Notes under the pieces: generated by a model
Told to the model about the DNA's origin: nothing
Database searches by the model: none
What the model saw: the letters and a program-made list of their open reading frames with translations, nothing else
Shown: positions 1-12,163 of the stretch, in pieces
Numbering within the stretch: position 1 is the first letter of the stretch
How the letters are laid out: every line of letters begins with the position of its first letter
Translations under genes and position numbers: made by a program
Assembly: GCA_947685225.1 (NCBI GenBank)
Contig: CANTUV010000033.1
Coordinates: forward strand, 51,313,001-51,377,000
DNA: 64,000 bases
Reading direction: 5' to 3'
DNA from: Garcia nutans
Lineage: Eukaryota; Streptophyta; Magnoliopsida; Malpighiales; Euphorbiaceae

Positions 1-200
1 CTAAAATACCAGAATTTATAAGCTATTTATTAAAATGCTAGATTTTTATTAGTTTATAATAAGTTTATAATGAGATTATCATGAATTTATTATGAGTTTA
101 TAAATTTTATATAGTTTATAATGAGTTTATAATAAAATGATTAAAATATCTCTAATAAAAAATAAAAATTTTAAAAAATATGATGGAGGGTGTCATTTTC
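1..200. repeat. Dispersed AT-rich repeat, copy A
   Basis: AT-rich segment built from variants of TTTATAATGAGTTTATAAAT. A closely similar arrangement occurs in reverse orientation near 44128-44340 and again near 50820-51025. It has no coding potential. It is probably an old non-autonomous DNA element or its remnant; the left end lies outside the window. Confidence 0.5.
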
Positions 201-1071
201 ACTTAGTAAAACTTAATTGCCACATTACTCCTATTTTAAGAATTTATTTTAGTTTATCTAAAAATAATTCAATGTTAATTTAGTAATTTTTTTTTAAATA
301 AGCCGTAAGATGTATTTTGATTATTCTATGATAGTTTATTGACAAGCTATTTTCAACAAAAAAATCAATTTACCAATTCAAAGAGAAAGAAAAAAGAAAC
401 AGAAGTTTCCTTGTATATGAAAGATCAAGTAAACCTAATAAAATAAAATAAAGAAAAATAAAAATCATTTTTTAAAGACAAAACGTTGAAACTTCGTAGA
501 GAGAGAACAAACGAATGAAGTTTTGATAAAGAAATAATAGTAATACCAAATTTTTTATATTGAAAAGCGTTGTTGAGCAGTGGCATTGTCAAAGCTTAAC
601 CTACAAAATTCAATTCTGAATTCTGAAGCCGCCCACATGTCTCTGCAGCTAATAGTTGTTGCTTGTTGGAATTGGACCCTTTTCGAAGTCAAGTCAATTT
701 TTTCTTATATATATATATATTAATATATTGACCACGTAATAGGTACGATAAATCGGTCAAATTTTCATATTTTCATTCATTCATTTTATCTAGAAATAAT
801 TAAGTTCCCAAACCACTAACCTAATCTCTGCTCCAAAAAAAAAAAAAACCACTAACAAAATAATTATTGTTTTTTAAACCAAAATCCTATGCTTTTCATG
901 TGCTTAACGCGCATGCCATTGACCAATCCATTTTAGCCCAGCGTTAATATATAAATTTTCTACAACTTAAGTAATACATATAAAATACTTCAATATTAAA
1001 AAGGTTTAATTTAAGACATTAATTAAGGATAAAAATGAGAAAAAAAAAATAGCATCGAACTTGATTAAAAT

Positions 1072-1503
1072 TTACATCCACACAAACCAAAAATCTATCC
1101 TCAGATCCTCCTCGTATATTATTAGTTGATTCATTCCAAGAGTATCATCACCCCGATATATTTTTTCAGGCAATAGTATCTTATAAGCAACAGAAATTTT
1201 ATATTTTTCATGAATCCCTTCAAAGTCTTCCTCGGTCAAGGTGTATGCAATATCCTTAACACGAGTTCGATCAGTACTACTCGGGAAACTCATATCCTTT
1301 TCTCCTTCCACTTCTTCATCCACGAGAGCGGGACTTGCCGTTGTCATCCTGAGCTCAGGAACTTCGGCCATCCCAATGTTCGTCACACTATCTTCATCTG
1401 AGGAACTACTTGCTCTATTAGACTCAGACGGATCACTAAATCTTAAGTACTCCTTGCTCAATCTTTGCTCATCTGTGGAAACGTGATCACTCTTCGAACT
1501 CAT
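1072..1503 (-). CDS. Antisense ORF of a Tat-lineage-like retrotransposon (truncated)
   Basis: A 143-residue ORF opening with an ATG at 1503. The N-terminal two thirds is Ser/Asp/Glu-rich and low complexity. The last ~45 residues (EKYKISVAYKILLPEK, then IIYEEDLR) resemble the conserved segment that opens the plant retrotransposon gag-like or 'putative plant transposon protein' domain, which usually continues as LRAGLRFPL. Here that segment is degraded and the ORF stops, so the domain is cut short. The ORF lies antisense to a plus-oriented LTR and polypurine tract just downstream. Tat-lineage Ty3 elements such as Grande are known to carry an antisense ORF between pol and the 3' LTR, which fits this position. 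It has its own TATA box on the minus strand. Function is unknown and it is probably not a host gene. Confidence 0.55.
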   Translation of the reverse strand: MSSKSDHVSTDEQRLSKEYLRFSDPSESNRASSSSDEDSVTNIGMAEVPELRMTTASPALVDEEVEGEKDMSFPSSTDRTRVKDIAYTLTEEDFEGIHEKYKISVAYKILLPEKIYRGDDTLGMNQLIIYEEDLRIDFWFVWM

Positions 1504-1690
1504 TTTATATAGAATACAATATTACAAAACTCAATTTATAAAAGTGGTACTCACCGATTCCTGCTCAAAGCCCCGATCAGTTATCAAATTTTTGCTTCCC
1601 AAACACCAAACTTAATTGCACCGTGCAAATTGTCCTTGAGCAATCAGACTCTAGAGGGCTTGCTATGTGTCGAATGGCTGCCCCTTTCAT

Positions 1691-1703
1691 CCCTATTTAT
1701 AGA
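1691..1703 (-). promoter_or_regulatory. TATA box upstream of the antisense ORF
   Basis: Read on the minus strand this is TCTATAAATAGGG, a near-consensus plant TATA box. It lies about 190 bp upstream of the ATG at 1503. A CACGTG G-box core lies further upstream at about 1796-1801. The intervening leader has no obvious intron. It suggests the antisense ORF once had its own Pol II promoter. Confidence 0.5.
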
Positions 1704-1860
1704 TAACCTCATTTACTGTGAAGGACGCGAAAATCAATTTTTTTCCCACCCTAATAACATCCAGCAACCCGAACATCGCACCCACTGGATCACGACACGT
1801 GTTCTCCATAATAACATCACTCTACCATTATCGCTACACTTGACATAAATGTCTGTTCAG

Positions 1861-2261
1861 TAGGGAGGGACTAGTGATACCACCGAAACTATAATATCGA
1901 ATTTCGGTGCATCTCCCATCCCGATATACTCACGTAATTGAACTCTTCTCTGTTCGGACGGTAGTTAGTATGATGTGACAAGAAGCAATGATGATGACAC
2001 CCGAAAAATCAGCTGACTTGAACAGATATGGCTCCACATCAGTCCATTATATATAGGGATGTGCCCCACAGGTAAAGGGTCTGGAAAAACTTTCCTTCCT
2101 TCTTATTATAGTTCGGTCAATCTGTATGTTTCTGACTTAGGCATCGGAGTCTCTCCATTAGAGCTCGGTCCCTCCTCTGATTTGACAAGTAGAACAGTCG
2201 AAGACAAGAGCACCCGAACTTCTTGGTCTGAATCAGAGTCCTACAGTCCGCTTTGTCATCA
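1861..2261 (+). mobile_element. Polypurine tract plus 3' LTR (Tat/Ty3-like)
   Basis: A purine-rich stretch, TAGGGAGGGACTAG (1861-1874), sits directly before a sequence starting TGATACC and ending ATCA (1875-2261, 387 bp), giving TG...CA ends. Inside are a TATA-like motif (TTATATATAGG, about 2047-2057) and the phrase CTGACTTAGGCATCGGAG (about 2132-2149), which I recognise from the R/U5 part of plant Tat/Ogre-type LTRs. No second LTR, primer-binding site or gag-pol is visible, so this is the 3' end of an element that has lost its left part. A 5-bp target duplication could not be established. Confidence 0.6.
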
Positions 2262-2289
2262 ACATTAAATAAAAATAAACAATACAAAA

Positions 2290-3372
2290 TTCCAAATAAA
2301 TGGAATTACAAACCAAACTAAATATTTCCAGGTACAAGTCCAACCAACTGCTAAGATAGCAAAACTAACTACTAGTAAGAGAGGGACACAAAATATAAGT
2401 AGAGCATACAACAGAAACAGATCAAGCACTATATCAGCTCTCCTTATTACCTACAAAGCTTTAATACAATAGATAACAAAAAAGAGAGAAGAACCAATGG
2501 AACCCATCGAAGCAGATTTTTCCCTACCACCAAAGTGCCATCACAATAACACAAATAACACCTAGATAGTTCAACCTGAAATTTGAAATGTATTGACTAG
2601 AAGCAAGATCAAGGTTCAAAACCTTTGAAAAATTATTGAGCAATCTAACAAATGGAAGATGGAAATGAGTCATCTTCCAAGGCAATAAATACCATACATC
2701 CTTGATTGGTGATATATCGAGGGAATAAAATGAAAGAACATCTTCAAATGGGAGAAGAAGGAAATAAGCTCAGAAATAAACTTGAAAGTGAGCTATAAAA
2801 CATTGGTGTCCCATAAAATAAAGCGGCATATTGTGTAGATAATGACCGGGACACACCATAAAGGCAAATAAAGCCAAAAGTACCGTAGGGAGGTCAACTT
2901 GATTTAGGATAAGGATCTCTCTCTTGCAAAAGTGTAAAAACAAACTTAAACATCCAAAAGGAAACAGAGAAGCTGAGTGAACAAATTTTAAAACCTGGAT
3001 ACAAAAACAAATCATAAGAACACCAGAGATTAGAGCCAGGGCTAAACTCGAACAGCCTGACGATTCAAACATCTAAATTTTTTTTGGCCCAGAATGAGTA
3101 AGGGGCTCTGCAAAACCTAGCCTAAGATTTCTTGTCATCCCTTTTGCTCGTGAGGCAGATCCATCCTAAAAAAAGATGAGCAGAGGCTTGGTAGGGTGGA
3201 TTTAGGTTACAACTAAAGTTTTGAGTAATTGAGGCTATAGCGGCGATTTGAGGGGATTGGGACGATATGGAAGTGACTGTTGTGGTTGGGAAAGAGAGAA
3301 CAACAGAGATGAGAAGAAGAAAAAGTCACTGGCCGGTGGCACAAACCCTAAATCGGGCAGAAAAGCTCGACG
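2290..3372 (-). other. Transcript-like locus of unknown product
   Basis: Read on the minus strand, this stretch looks like an expressed gene rather than AT-rich filler. It starts with a pyrimidine-rich, GC-richer leader (about 3372-3150). It contains plausible splice signals, for example a T-rich tract ending TTTTTTTAG before an ATG near 3163, and TTTCAG near 2580. It runs into a T-rich 3' region. The longest ORF (2770-3072, 100 aa, ATG at 3072) has a hydrophobic N-terminal half and resembles nothing I know. Two very short ORFs precede it. It could be a small membrane protein, a non-coding RNA or a decayed gene; I cannot choose between these. Confidence 0.35.
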
Positions 3373-3379
3373 AGGTGAG

Positions 3380-6300
3380 AGACAATAAATAATTCTTATA
3401 TATATTACTTTAAAAAATATATATGAACATAATTTCTGATATGTTCTTTAATATTATATAATAAAAAATGCAACAGGGTATAAAAAATTGATTTGTCAGA
3501 TAAAATTTATTATATAATTAATACAAAAAGTTAATTATTTACAATGTAATGCGATGAAATGGCAAAATTTTGTGCATTATCTATTGTTGTTTAAGGGATA
3601 TTTTAGGATTATACAATATGTATATGATTTGATAGGCTGTACATTGTAACAGGTCAATACGAACTGTAACGGGGAGTGGGGACCGTCAAATCCAAACAAC
3701 TATAGTATTATTTTTTAAAAAAATATATTAATAATATTTAATTTTTTTTATTTTTAGTATTATAGTGTATGAATTTTTTTTTACTAAACAAATATTAATA
3801 GTGTCTAAACTTTTATTAATAGAAGTAATTTACAATATATAGATCAATCAAAATAATTAAATTATTTTTATTAATAAAAATTTAGATATTAAAGTAGACA
3901 AAAAATCATATATTAAAATAGTAAAAATAAAAAATTTTCAAACTGAAATATATTTTCCTTTTATTTTTTTAAGATTTTTTTTTATTTTTCATATTAATGA
4001 AATAGAAAACTGACAATCCATGGTACATTGGTACCCCAAGTTGGTTCCATTGCGTTTTTCATTCCAGTCTGTGGCTTCAAAGTCCAAAATAGAGTGTCAG
4101 TGTGCTTGTAAAGAAGTTACAGAAATGAATACTCGAAAAGAAAAAAAAAGTCTCGTAACTGAAGAATCAAGGAGTGCTGGGCATCGAGTCCAAATAACTA
4201 AAGAACAAAAAAAAGAAACAGAGAATGATGCAACGAACCCTGTTTTTTCAGCTGTGCTTCGGGGCCATAAACACATGGCTGTCCTTTCCTTTCCACCCTA
4301 TTGGGATTTTAAATGCCTTTGTATTTTGCTTTTCTCTTTTTTTTTTTCTCAGATTCTGGCCGGCTTCTTTCGGCTGTTTATGTTCAAAAAGAGTTTGTTA
4401 ATTAACTTAATTTCAAAATTCGGGAATATTTTCCCGAATGATAGACCTTGGAGCATTTTTTTTTTAGAAAATTCAAATTTGAAAATTTTCAAATCGAGTT
4501 GTAAGATTTTCAGTGGTAAAGATACTTTAATTTCAATAAAAAGAATTATCAAAATTCAAGATGTTAATTTTTTTATATATTAAAAAAAAAACTCTTTATT
4601 GTTTGATTAATATACTGATCACATTTAAGTCAAATTGTTAGAATGCTGTGATTTTTTTTAAATTTATTATCTTAACTTGTTAATTTAATTATATCTCCAC
4701 AACAATATTATATTATTCCTACTAAAATATATAATAATAATTGAACTTTCAAATTAATAATATGAGTGAAGTAGGTATGTATACTTTTGATATCAAGATT
4801 TCTATGTATTATAAAAAAAAATTATTATTCCTTTCTTAAAAAATATTCATAATAAAAGTACTTAAATAATTAATATGTAAGATCGCAAATTCATAAATAC
4901 TCCTTAATTGTAGAAAATAAAGATTTGAGCTGAAATTAAGTCTTAAAATAAAAAAAAAGGCAAAAACATATAAAAAATATTTTTCATGCAAATAGAAATT
5001 AATATACTCAATAATATGTACAATATCTGATTCAAGTAATCAACAACTCAAATAAAAAACCACCTGGATGGGCAAAAACTTGTTAAAAAACAGAAAAAAA
5101 TTGTGACGTCGGAGAATAGAAGCGTGGCATTTCATAATCACGTTTCGCGAAAGCCGCCGTTTTCTGTCTCCATACCAAGCGAAGCTCCATTCGCTTAACC
5201 TTCAAACTACAGTTGGGTCGGCCCGTCGGCAATAACGACCATTGACCTTTGACTCTGAAATTTCCGTTTCGAAGTACTGCTTCTTTTTATAACTTTTGTC
5301 AAAATTACTGCACTGTATATATATATATATATTACAATTAACATATATTTCCACTTATTAATAAGATGGAAATCTTTTATCTTTATAATCCCACATTTGA
5401 TTTAACTTTAATCTTCTTTAGTTTTGGATTTTCGACCAGCTATAGAACAATATGAGTATTTGGATAAAAATTAATTATTTAAAATTAATTATAAATTGTT
5501 ACCAATTCATTTATTAAAATTATGATCAGGTTATAAATTAACGAATAAGACTATGGTTGACTGTAAATTGAAGGATATTAACACAGCCCAAAAATGTTAT
5601 GATTAAATAAAATTTAATATAACTTCTTAAATTTTAAAAAGGGATAAAATTTTTAGGGAGTCTTTTAAGGTGTATGATGCCTCTATCTTTTGGACCAAAA
5701 GTGGAAGACATAATTTCCAATACATTGAGCCATTAAACAAAAACAAAAAAGGGCTATTTCCAATTATCAACAATCATAACATTGTTTAAAAATCCCACAA
5801 TTTTATTTTATGTCCCCATCTCATTTTTTTTTTTCCCTTTGAGCAAATGCAAAATTTTAGACTCCATCCTTAATAGAAAGTTTTGTTTAACCGGACCAAA
5901 CCTAATATATTTCTTCTAATTAGTTTTTTTTATCTATCATGACAATCACACAATCCCATTTTTTTTTATCTTTTTAAAAATTTATATATACATCACTAAT
6001 TATATGACGTCATTAAGATTATAAAAATTAAACGGCTTATGATTAAGATTTAGAATGAAATAAGATCACACAACATCGTTTGATTAATTAGTATTATTTA
6101 ACCAATTAACTACGAAAAACACCCACCTAACAAATGCATATTTATACATGGAATAAAATAAAATAAATTAATAACATGTAAGGCGGTTCTTGGAAGTAAT
6201 GTTTAACTGGAAAGAAAATGAAAATGGACAGACATGAACACACACGTACATATATATAGTAACCTAAGAAGTTAACAAATGAACTTAAAAAAAAAGGATG

Positions 6301-7560
6301 ATTTTGTGAAAAGAGCGAGGGCCACTTGGCATGCATTTATCCCCATACGATTATTATGTTTTTTGGGCACGTCGTTGATTACTTTAGGAAATTATTATAA
6401 TAATAAAAATCTAATTTTTTCTTTTCAAATTTTGAAAACTCGACGAGGGAATCCGTTATCCTCGGCTACTGAGCCGATACGCCCGTGACTGCCTTCTCTT
6501 CATTCCTCTCTCTAATTTTTTTTTCTTTTTTCTTAATTTTAGGTGAATAAATATATAAAAAAAAGTGGAGACATAAGATTCAATTTTTTTCTTGAATTTG
6601 ATAAAAAAAATTTATTTTTTCTTGAGAGAAACAAATTATTTGATCAATGACATAAAACAAAATATAATATGTTATTTTATTTATTTTTTTAGTATTAAAG
6701 TGTAAAATAGAGAAAATTGATCAATAAATTATTAAAAAATAATATATTTATCACTAAATTATATATCTATATATATTATTTTATTTAATCTTTAATTTAA
6801 ACTACTTTGAATTAATTATAGTATTATTAAATATTTTTTTAAAAAATTGCAACTTAAAAATAAAAAAACAAAAATTTTACATTAAAAAATATATGAAAAG
6901 GTCAAAATAAATTAATAAGAATTATTCTTTTAAATTTATTACATGATTTATAAATAAGTCGAATCAAATTAAAAAATTAAAATAAATAAATTTATAGAAA
7001 ATATTAAAATAATAGAAATCACCAAATATTATCATATATTTTTATATATGATTATATAATTCAATATTTATTTTAACATCAATATAAAAATATAAAATAA
7101 AAAATAAAATTGAAATTATTAAAAACTATGAAAATTTTTAAATTATAAAGCAACTAAAAAATAAAAAAAAGGTTAAATTAAATTTTTTTATTAGCATAGA
7201 GTAATATCAATTTTATTATTTTCTCTCCACTAATTTAAAAAAAAATATAGAACAATGATAAATAATTGCCTTTATTTTATTTAAATTACTGTTTAAATTA
7301 CCTTGGAGAAAAAGAGTATTTGTTATTTTAATTATAATATATTTATGGTTTAGCATGCCGTTGGGATTCGATGATTTGATGGTGGCTGATAGAAGAAAGG
7401 TTTTCAAGGCTGGCTTGGGTGCTGGTTTGGTATAATAATAATAATAATAATGATAATAATAATTTTTGTCGCATTTTATTAATAATAATGTAGGATATAA
7501 TAGCAAAGGTTACTATTAAATTTTTATAACTTGAAAACCATATTTTTATATTCCTTATAT
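3380..7560. other. AT-rich intergenic region
   Basis: No convincing gene. A perfect 8-bp-stem hairpin, TTCGGGAA-TATT-TTCCCGAA, lies at 4423-4442. A small GC-richer island at 5100-5290 contains TGACGTC and two adjacent W-box cores (TTGACC, TTTGAC, 5242-5253) but no coding region follows. A short (AT)n run occurs near 5314-5331 and a (TAA)n-type run near 7432-7460. The 187-codon ORF at 4020-4583 has no recognisable domain and ends in low-complexity Lys/Ile/Phe sequence. Confidence 0.6.
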
Positions 7561-7579
7561 AATTTAAAAATCTTGGCCT

Positions 7580-8196
7580 GTCTCTGTCTCTCTCTCACTT
7601 TCCCAGTAATAGGCTAAAAGCACAAGCGTGAAGAAGAGGTCTCTCTCTCTCTCTCTCTCGGCTCTCTCGCAGCTTCCCATCTTTCTTAGCCTTCAATTCA
7701 ATAAAAACCCCTTTCTCTCCTTTTTTTTTCTTTCTCTCAACTGTCTTTCCGTGTCCACCTCTCGTGTCTGAGCACACACACCACCCCCAACGACTAACCA
7801 AAATTGCAATCGATAAAGAACCAAACCAAAGGGTCTTTTTTAATTTTTTTTTCTCTCTCTTTGCAATTCATACACCATAATTGACGCGGTATTCTCCCAT
7901 TTTTACCCTTTTTGATTCTATCGATCTTGATCCATAGCCTTTTTAAGCAGATCTCAATACCCCTTTGATCGGTGGAGAAGAAGAAGAAGACTTAGCGGGT
8001 TTTGCTGGGTTTGTTCTGTTAGTTGGTTGGTGGGTTTAAAATTTTTGAATCGAGAGGGATTTTTTTTGAAGAGTTTAAAGGACTGATTATATGAGTGTTG
8101 TTTCGTGAGGAATAATGATGTTGACCTTAACAGTCAGGCTGTGAAGTACTATGGAACCGGTGGTTATCCGACAACAACTAGAACAAGGACAAGAAG
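7580..8196 (+). promoter_or_regulatory. 5' leader of the IPCS gene with CT repeat
   Basis: A pyrimidine-rich region with a (CT)n microsatellite at about 7640-7659 leads into the IPCS start codon. This kind of CT-rich leader is common in plant 5' UTRs. The exact transcription start and any leader intron cannot be fixed from sequence alone. The last 110 bases contain upstream ATGs (separate entry). Confidence 0.5.
8091..8196 (+). promoter_or_regulatory. Cluster of upstream ATGs/uORFs before the IPCS start
   Basis: uORF1 runs 8091-8108 (5 codons plus stop). uORF2 starts at 8115, with a second in-frame ATG at 8118, and stops at 8142-8144. A third ATG at 8151 is out of frame (+1) with the main start at 8197 and reads past it into intron 1, so its ORF overlaps the main start. 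Whether the third one is translated depends on splicing. Such uORFs commonly lower translation of the main ORF; regulation here is inferred, not shown. Confidence 0.6.
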
Positions 8197-11100
8197 ATGA
8201 CGATTTACATTGGTCGCGAGGCTTCAAAGGTTTCTATGATTTTTATTTTCTTTGAATTCTTTGCTTTTTGTTTAAATTTATTTATTTTTTTATTTCGTGA
8301 TTTTGGGTAGTTTTGATTTGATAATAATATAGTTTTTTCTTTCTAATGTGAAGCAATGGAAGAGAATTTGTGCAGAGACAACTACAGAGATCAGCCTACT
8401 TGCAGAAAATTGGAAATACATTCTTAGTGGTCTAATTTTTCAGGTTTCTTCTTGTTCTGTAAAATTGACGTGATTGAGTCCTTGTTTTTTGGTCACTTTT
8501 TTTTTACACGATTTAGCAAAAAAAATCAGTATTCTTTGGTCAAGTTGGAATTCCCTGGATGGGATGTTACCTTGATTCAAGTTGCAGGGAATGTGATGGA
8601 AATCGCTTTAAGTTAAAATTTGTTGAAGTTATAATTATAAAGTTTAGGATCTGGTAGAAGGTTATAGTCGCTGTTCCCTACATGTTGGAAAACTTATGCC
8701 TTTAGCATAAGATAAAGTCAGTTCACAAAGTGACCTCAACTCAAGTATGGAAGTTTTCCTGGTTGAATGTCATTATTTCAGTTGTTCCCGTTTTTGAATG
8801 TAGGACTGGCTGGGGAAAAGATATTAACATCTTGGTTGAACTGCATTAGCATGTTTGTGCTGTTTTTGAGTCCCTGGTGTAACAGTTTATATGCAACTCT
8901 GGAGATCCCAAGTCATTCATGCACATTTACTTATTTATATGGGTTTTTGCATTTTTGTTCTTCTGCACTTCGTCTTTGTCATTTTTGTATTCCTTCTCTG
9001 ATTCAGTTATTCATGCATGTCTTACTTGCCTGCAGTATATACATGGTTTGGCTGCTCGAGGAGTTCATTATCTACATCGTCCAGGACCAACATTGCAGGA
9101 TGCAGGGTTCTTCCTTCTTCCGGTTTGTGTCTGTCAACAACATTTTTTACTGCTTTCAGATTTGGGAATTATTTTCTAATTTCTAAACTTGATGTTTTAG
9201 GAGCTTGGGCAGGATAAAGGCTACATCAGTGAGACAGTGTTCACCTGTGTTTTTCTATCATTTGTATTGGTAAGGTTTTTGCCTGTTACAGTCATTGTTC
9301 TGAATTTTCCAATTCTCTCTCTCTCAGGTTTTCCTGTTTGAAAAGGAGTTGTTTATGATAGATTATGTTTTGCTTATGATAATAATATTCCTTTGATGAG
9401 TTTATCTTTATAGTACTTACAAAAATAAGAATTGTGAACTAACCATGGAGTTTGATCAAATAATTGGCAAATCTCCTAATATTCACTTGGTTTATATGCA
9501 CAAAAGTATCTTCAGATTATTTGCTAGATTCTTCAGTTACTGGCTTAGTGACAGTACAAATGACTTCAAGATCGTATTGGACTCTCAAATTGATATTTTT
9601 CTATTTTGTAGTTTTATTTCCTACTATGTGCAAATTCAATTGAAGCCAGCCATTTCTTGCTTTGTCTGTAGCAAGTGCTAGCCATTCCTCATTCTCTTTC
9701 TCTGATGGTTGCTTGTTGATGCTTGATTGGATCTTGCTTTATTATACTGCTTCATGGACAGAAATAGTTTTGAAATTATTATATGGATTTTTTGTGTTCC
9801 ATTGCTTTTTATTGAACTTATGAATATGAGTCTTTTTTCTTTCACATTCCAGTTGTACATATTTGCTTCTCATGAAGTCATAATTATCCTACTTTCCTTA
9901 ACGTGGGACATGTTCTGTTGCAGTGGACTTTCCATCCTTTCATCTGCAAGAGCAAAAAGATCTATACTGTTCTAATTTGGTGCAGAGTTCTAGCCTTTTT
10001 AGTTGTAAGTACCATTGTATTCGTTTGCATATTTTCCTGTCATTGTATTGATAAAATTTGATATGAAATGTTTTGAATCTGTCTTATATGGGGATAAAAA
10101 ATTGAGAGAATTTCCACAGCTGTTAAGTTAGTTCTGAAACAGAACCACTGAACCATACACCTGCACCAAAGTAAAAAACAAGGCTGATTAATTAGATTTA
10201 GATGCTGATATTATAGCTGTAGGTTGATTTTTTTTTCCAGTTGAATCATTTTATAAGTTCACTAGAATTTTTTAAGTTGCCACTTGCCACAATGAGGGAA
10301 AGAACCATGTATATAGACTCCTGTGCAGACTGATAGGTAGTTATTAACATTAGACCAATTAGATTATTATTTACATTATCCAGTAAATGTCACCATCTTT
10401 TATGAAATCCTTGAGCAGTTCCAATTCTGATTTGTTGAATCAATTAATTATCTTCATTTATAGGTCTCATGTTGTGTGATTCTAGTTATATGATTGCGGT
10501 TATGGGATATAATAAAGTGAGCAGTAAACCTAGAATAAAGTGAACCAGGTGAAGTAGGGAATAAGTGAGGAATGGTTCTGGATTTAGATAAATTTGAAAG
10601 CAGAGCCTTAAACTGAGTGGAGTCAGGAAACTGATCTTGTAGCTGGTCATTGCTGACTCAGGATTAAGGTATTGTTGATTTGAGTCTGGGCATTGCCAAT
10701 TCTGTTCTGATAGCTTCTTTGGTTTGTTTATGCTTCAGGCTTCTCAAACTCTTCGGATCATAACATTCTATTCTACTCAGCTTCCAGGTCCAAATTACCA
10801 TTGCCGTGAGGTATGAAGCAGCTTGGATTGGTCTTTGTAGTTGGTTTTTTTACGTGTGAACATTTCATTGTCTTTTTTAGTTTAGACCTTTTTTTATTTG
10901 TTTGGTAAATAAGAACGTCAAAAACGAGAGTTATAACTAGGTATCTATCTCTTCTTCATTTTACAGGGCTCCAAACTTGCTAGGCTGCCACGTCCAGAGA
11001 GTGTACTTGAAGTACTCTTAATTAATTGTCAGTGTCTTCTGTTACTGTAGCCATTGTTTTTTTCTCTCTAATGTCTCCCATGCTAATTTGATTTGTTTAA

Positions 11101-12163
11101 CCTGCAGTTCCACGGGGGGTAGTATTTGGTTGTGGTGATTTGATTTTTTCATCTCACATGATATTTACCCTAGTGTTTGTCCTCACATATCAGAAGTATG
11201 GCACACAAAGGTAAAGTTCGATTTGTCCTTATGTTGCTACTCCAAAAAATAGTAAATAAAAAATTGTTGTGATTTCTTTAGAAACAAGAAGGCCAAATAT
11301 TGAAAGAAAATATGAATATATGTTGCACCCAGACTGTTTTTGCTGAGTGAGTATATTAGGTGCGCAGTGCATAAAGTGAAAATTGGTTGGCTATAAGTTG
11401 TAAACTTTTAACAGTCTGGTTCTCTATTCTAATTTTTTTTTGCTAAATTTTGCTTCCTTGCTTTCTCCTCTTTTTAAGTTGTTACTGTTTCTCCACATGT
11501 TGAAATGCAATTTTACTGTGTCTAGATTGACAAATTTCAAATTGTCTTTGTAGGTTTATAAAGCAACTGGGCTGGTTGGTAGCCGTGATTCAGAGCCTTT
11601 TAATTGTAGCATCCCGCAAACATTATACAGTCGACGTTGTTGTTGCATGGTATGTGATACTCATATAAGCAATTATTGTTCCATGAGAAATTCAGATTTT
11701 TAATTTAATTCTAAAATTGATGCTTCTGCAGGTATACTGTTACTTTAGTGGTATTCTTTATAGACAAGAAATTACCAGGTCAGTATGTCGAGCATTTAAT
11801 TTTTCTAATATTCATCTCTTTACCCCTGTATCCTTTGAATTAGAAATTAACTTTATGCTGTCAACTGCAGAGCTACCTGACCGAAGCAGTGGAGTTGCAT
11901 CTCTGATATTACCATTAAGCAGCAAAGACAGAGACATGAAGAACAAAGAAGAGAATGTCAAGCTCATGAATGGGAACTCAGTAGACCCTGCAGATCGGGT
12001 ATAGTATTTTTTGATCTATCAGCTTAGGAAAGGCTTTATAGTTACGTGATTTTGATTGTTTAAGTGTCATCTTGTCCAGAGGCAGAGAACCCAGGTAAAC
12101 GGCAAGATTCTTGAAGATGTGAATGGAGTCCATGCTGATACTAATGCGATGAATGGTGTGTAG
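8197..12163 (+). CDS. IPCS: Inositol phosphorylceramide synthase (ERH1/IPCS-type), 12 exons
   Basis: Transfers inositol phosphate from phosphatidylinositol to ceramide, making inositol phosphorylceramide, the first step of plant GIPC sphingolipid synthesis, in the Golgi/TGN membrane. Coding exons: 8197-8229, 8354-8443, 9036-9122, 9201-9269, 9924-10004, 10739-10810, 10967-11027, 11108-11210, 11554-11649, 11732-11778, 11871-11998, 12080-12163. All joins keep frame and give 316 residues, close to the ~305 of Arabidopsis ERH1. The start peptide MTIYIGREASKQWKR matches the family N-terminus. The catalytic triad of the lipid phosphatase/sphingomyelin-synthase-like fold is present: His181 in CGDLIFSSHM, and His222 and Asp226 in SRKHYTVDVVVAWY. 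Several hydrophobic segments (about 78-95, 107-125, 182-193, 205-217, 230-241) fit a six-pass membrane protein. The C-terminal tail after 250 is hydrophilic and variable, ending NAMNGV. No defects were seen. Family loss in Arabidopsis enhances RPW8-linked cell death, hence the ERH1 name. Confidence 0.95.

Noticed and set aside
1011..2270. Possible target duplication ACATT on both sides of the Tat-like remnant (1016-1020 and 2262-2267)
   Set aside because: The left copy is not next to an LTR start and the sequence is too AT-rich and short to be meaningful.
4020..4583. 187-codon plus-strand ORF
   Set aside because: No recognisable domain; the second half is low-complexity Lys/Ile/Phe sequence around a small palindrome, and there is no promoter or homologous text.
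5100..5290. GC-richer island with W-box and TGACGTC motifs
   Set aside because: Motifs are short and common; no gene starts nearby, so a promoter claim is unsupported.
8767..9975. Several ORFs of 60-139 codons
   Set aside because: They are IPCS exons read through into introns, or frames inside those introns.
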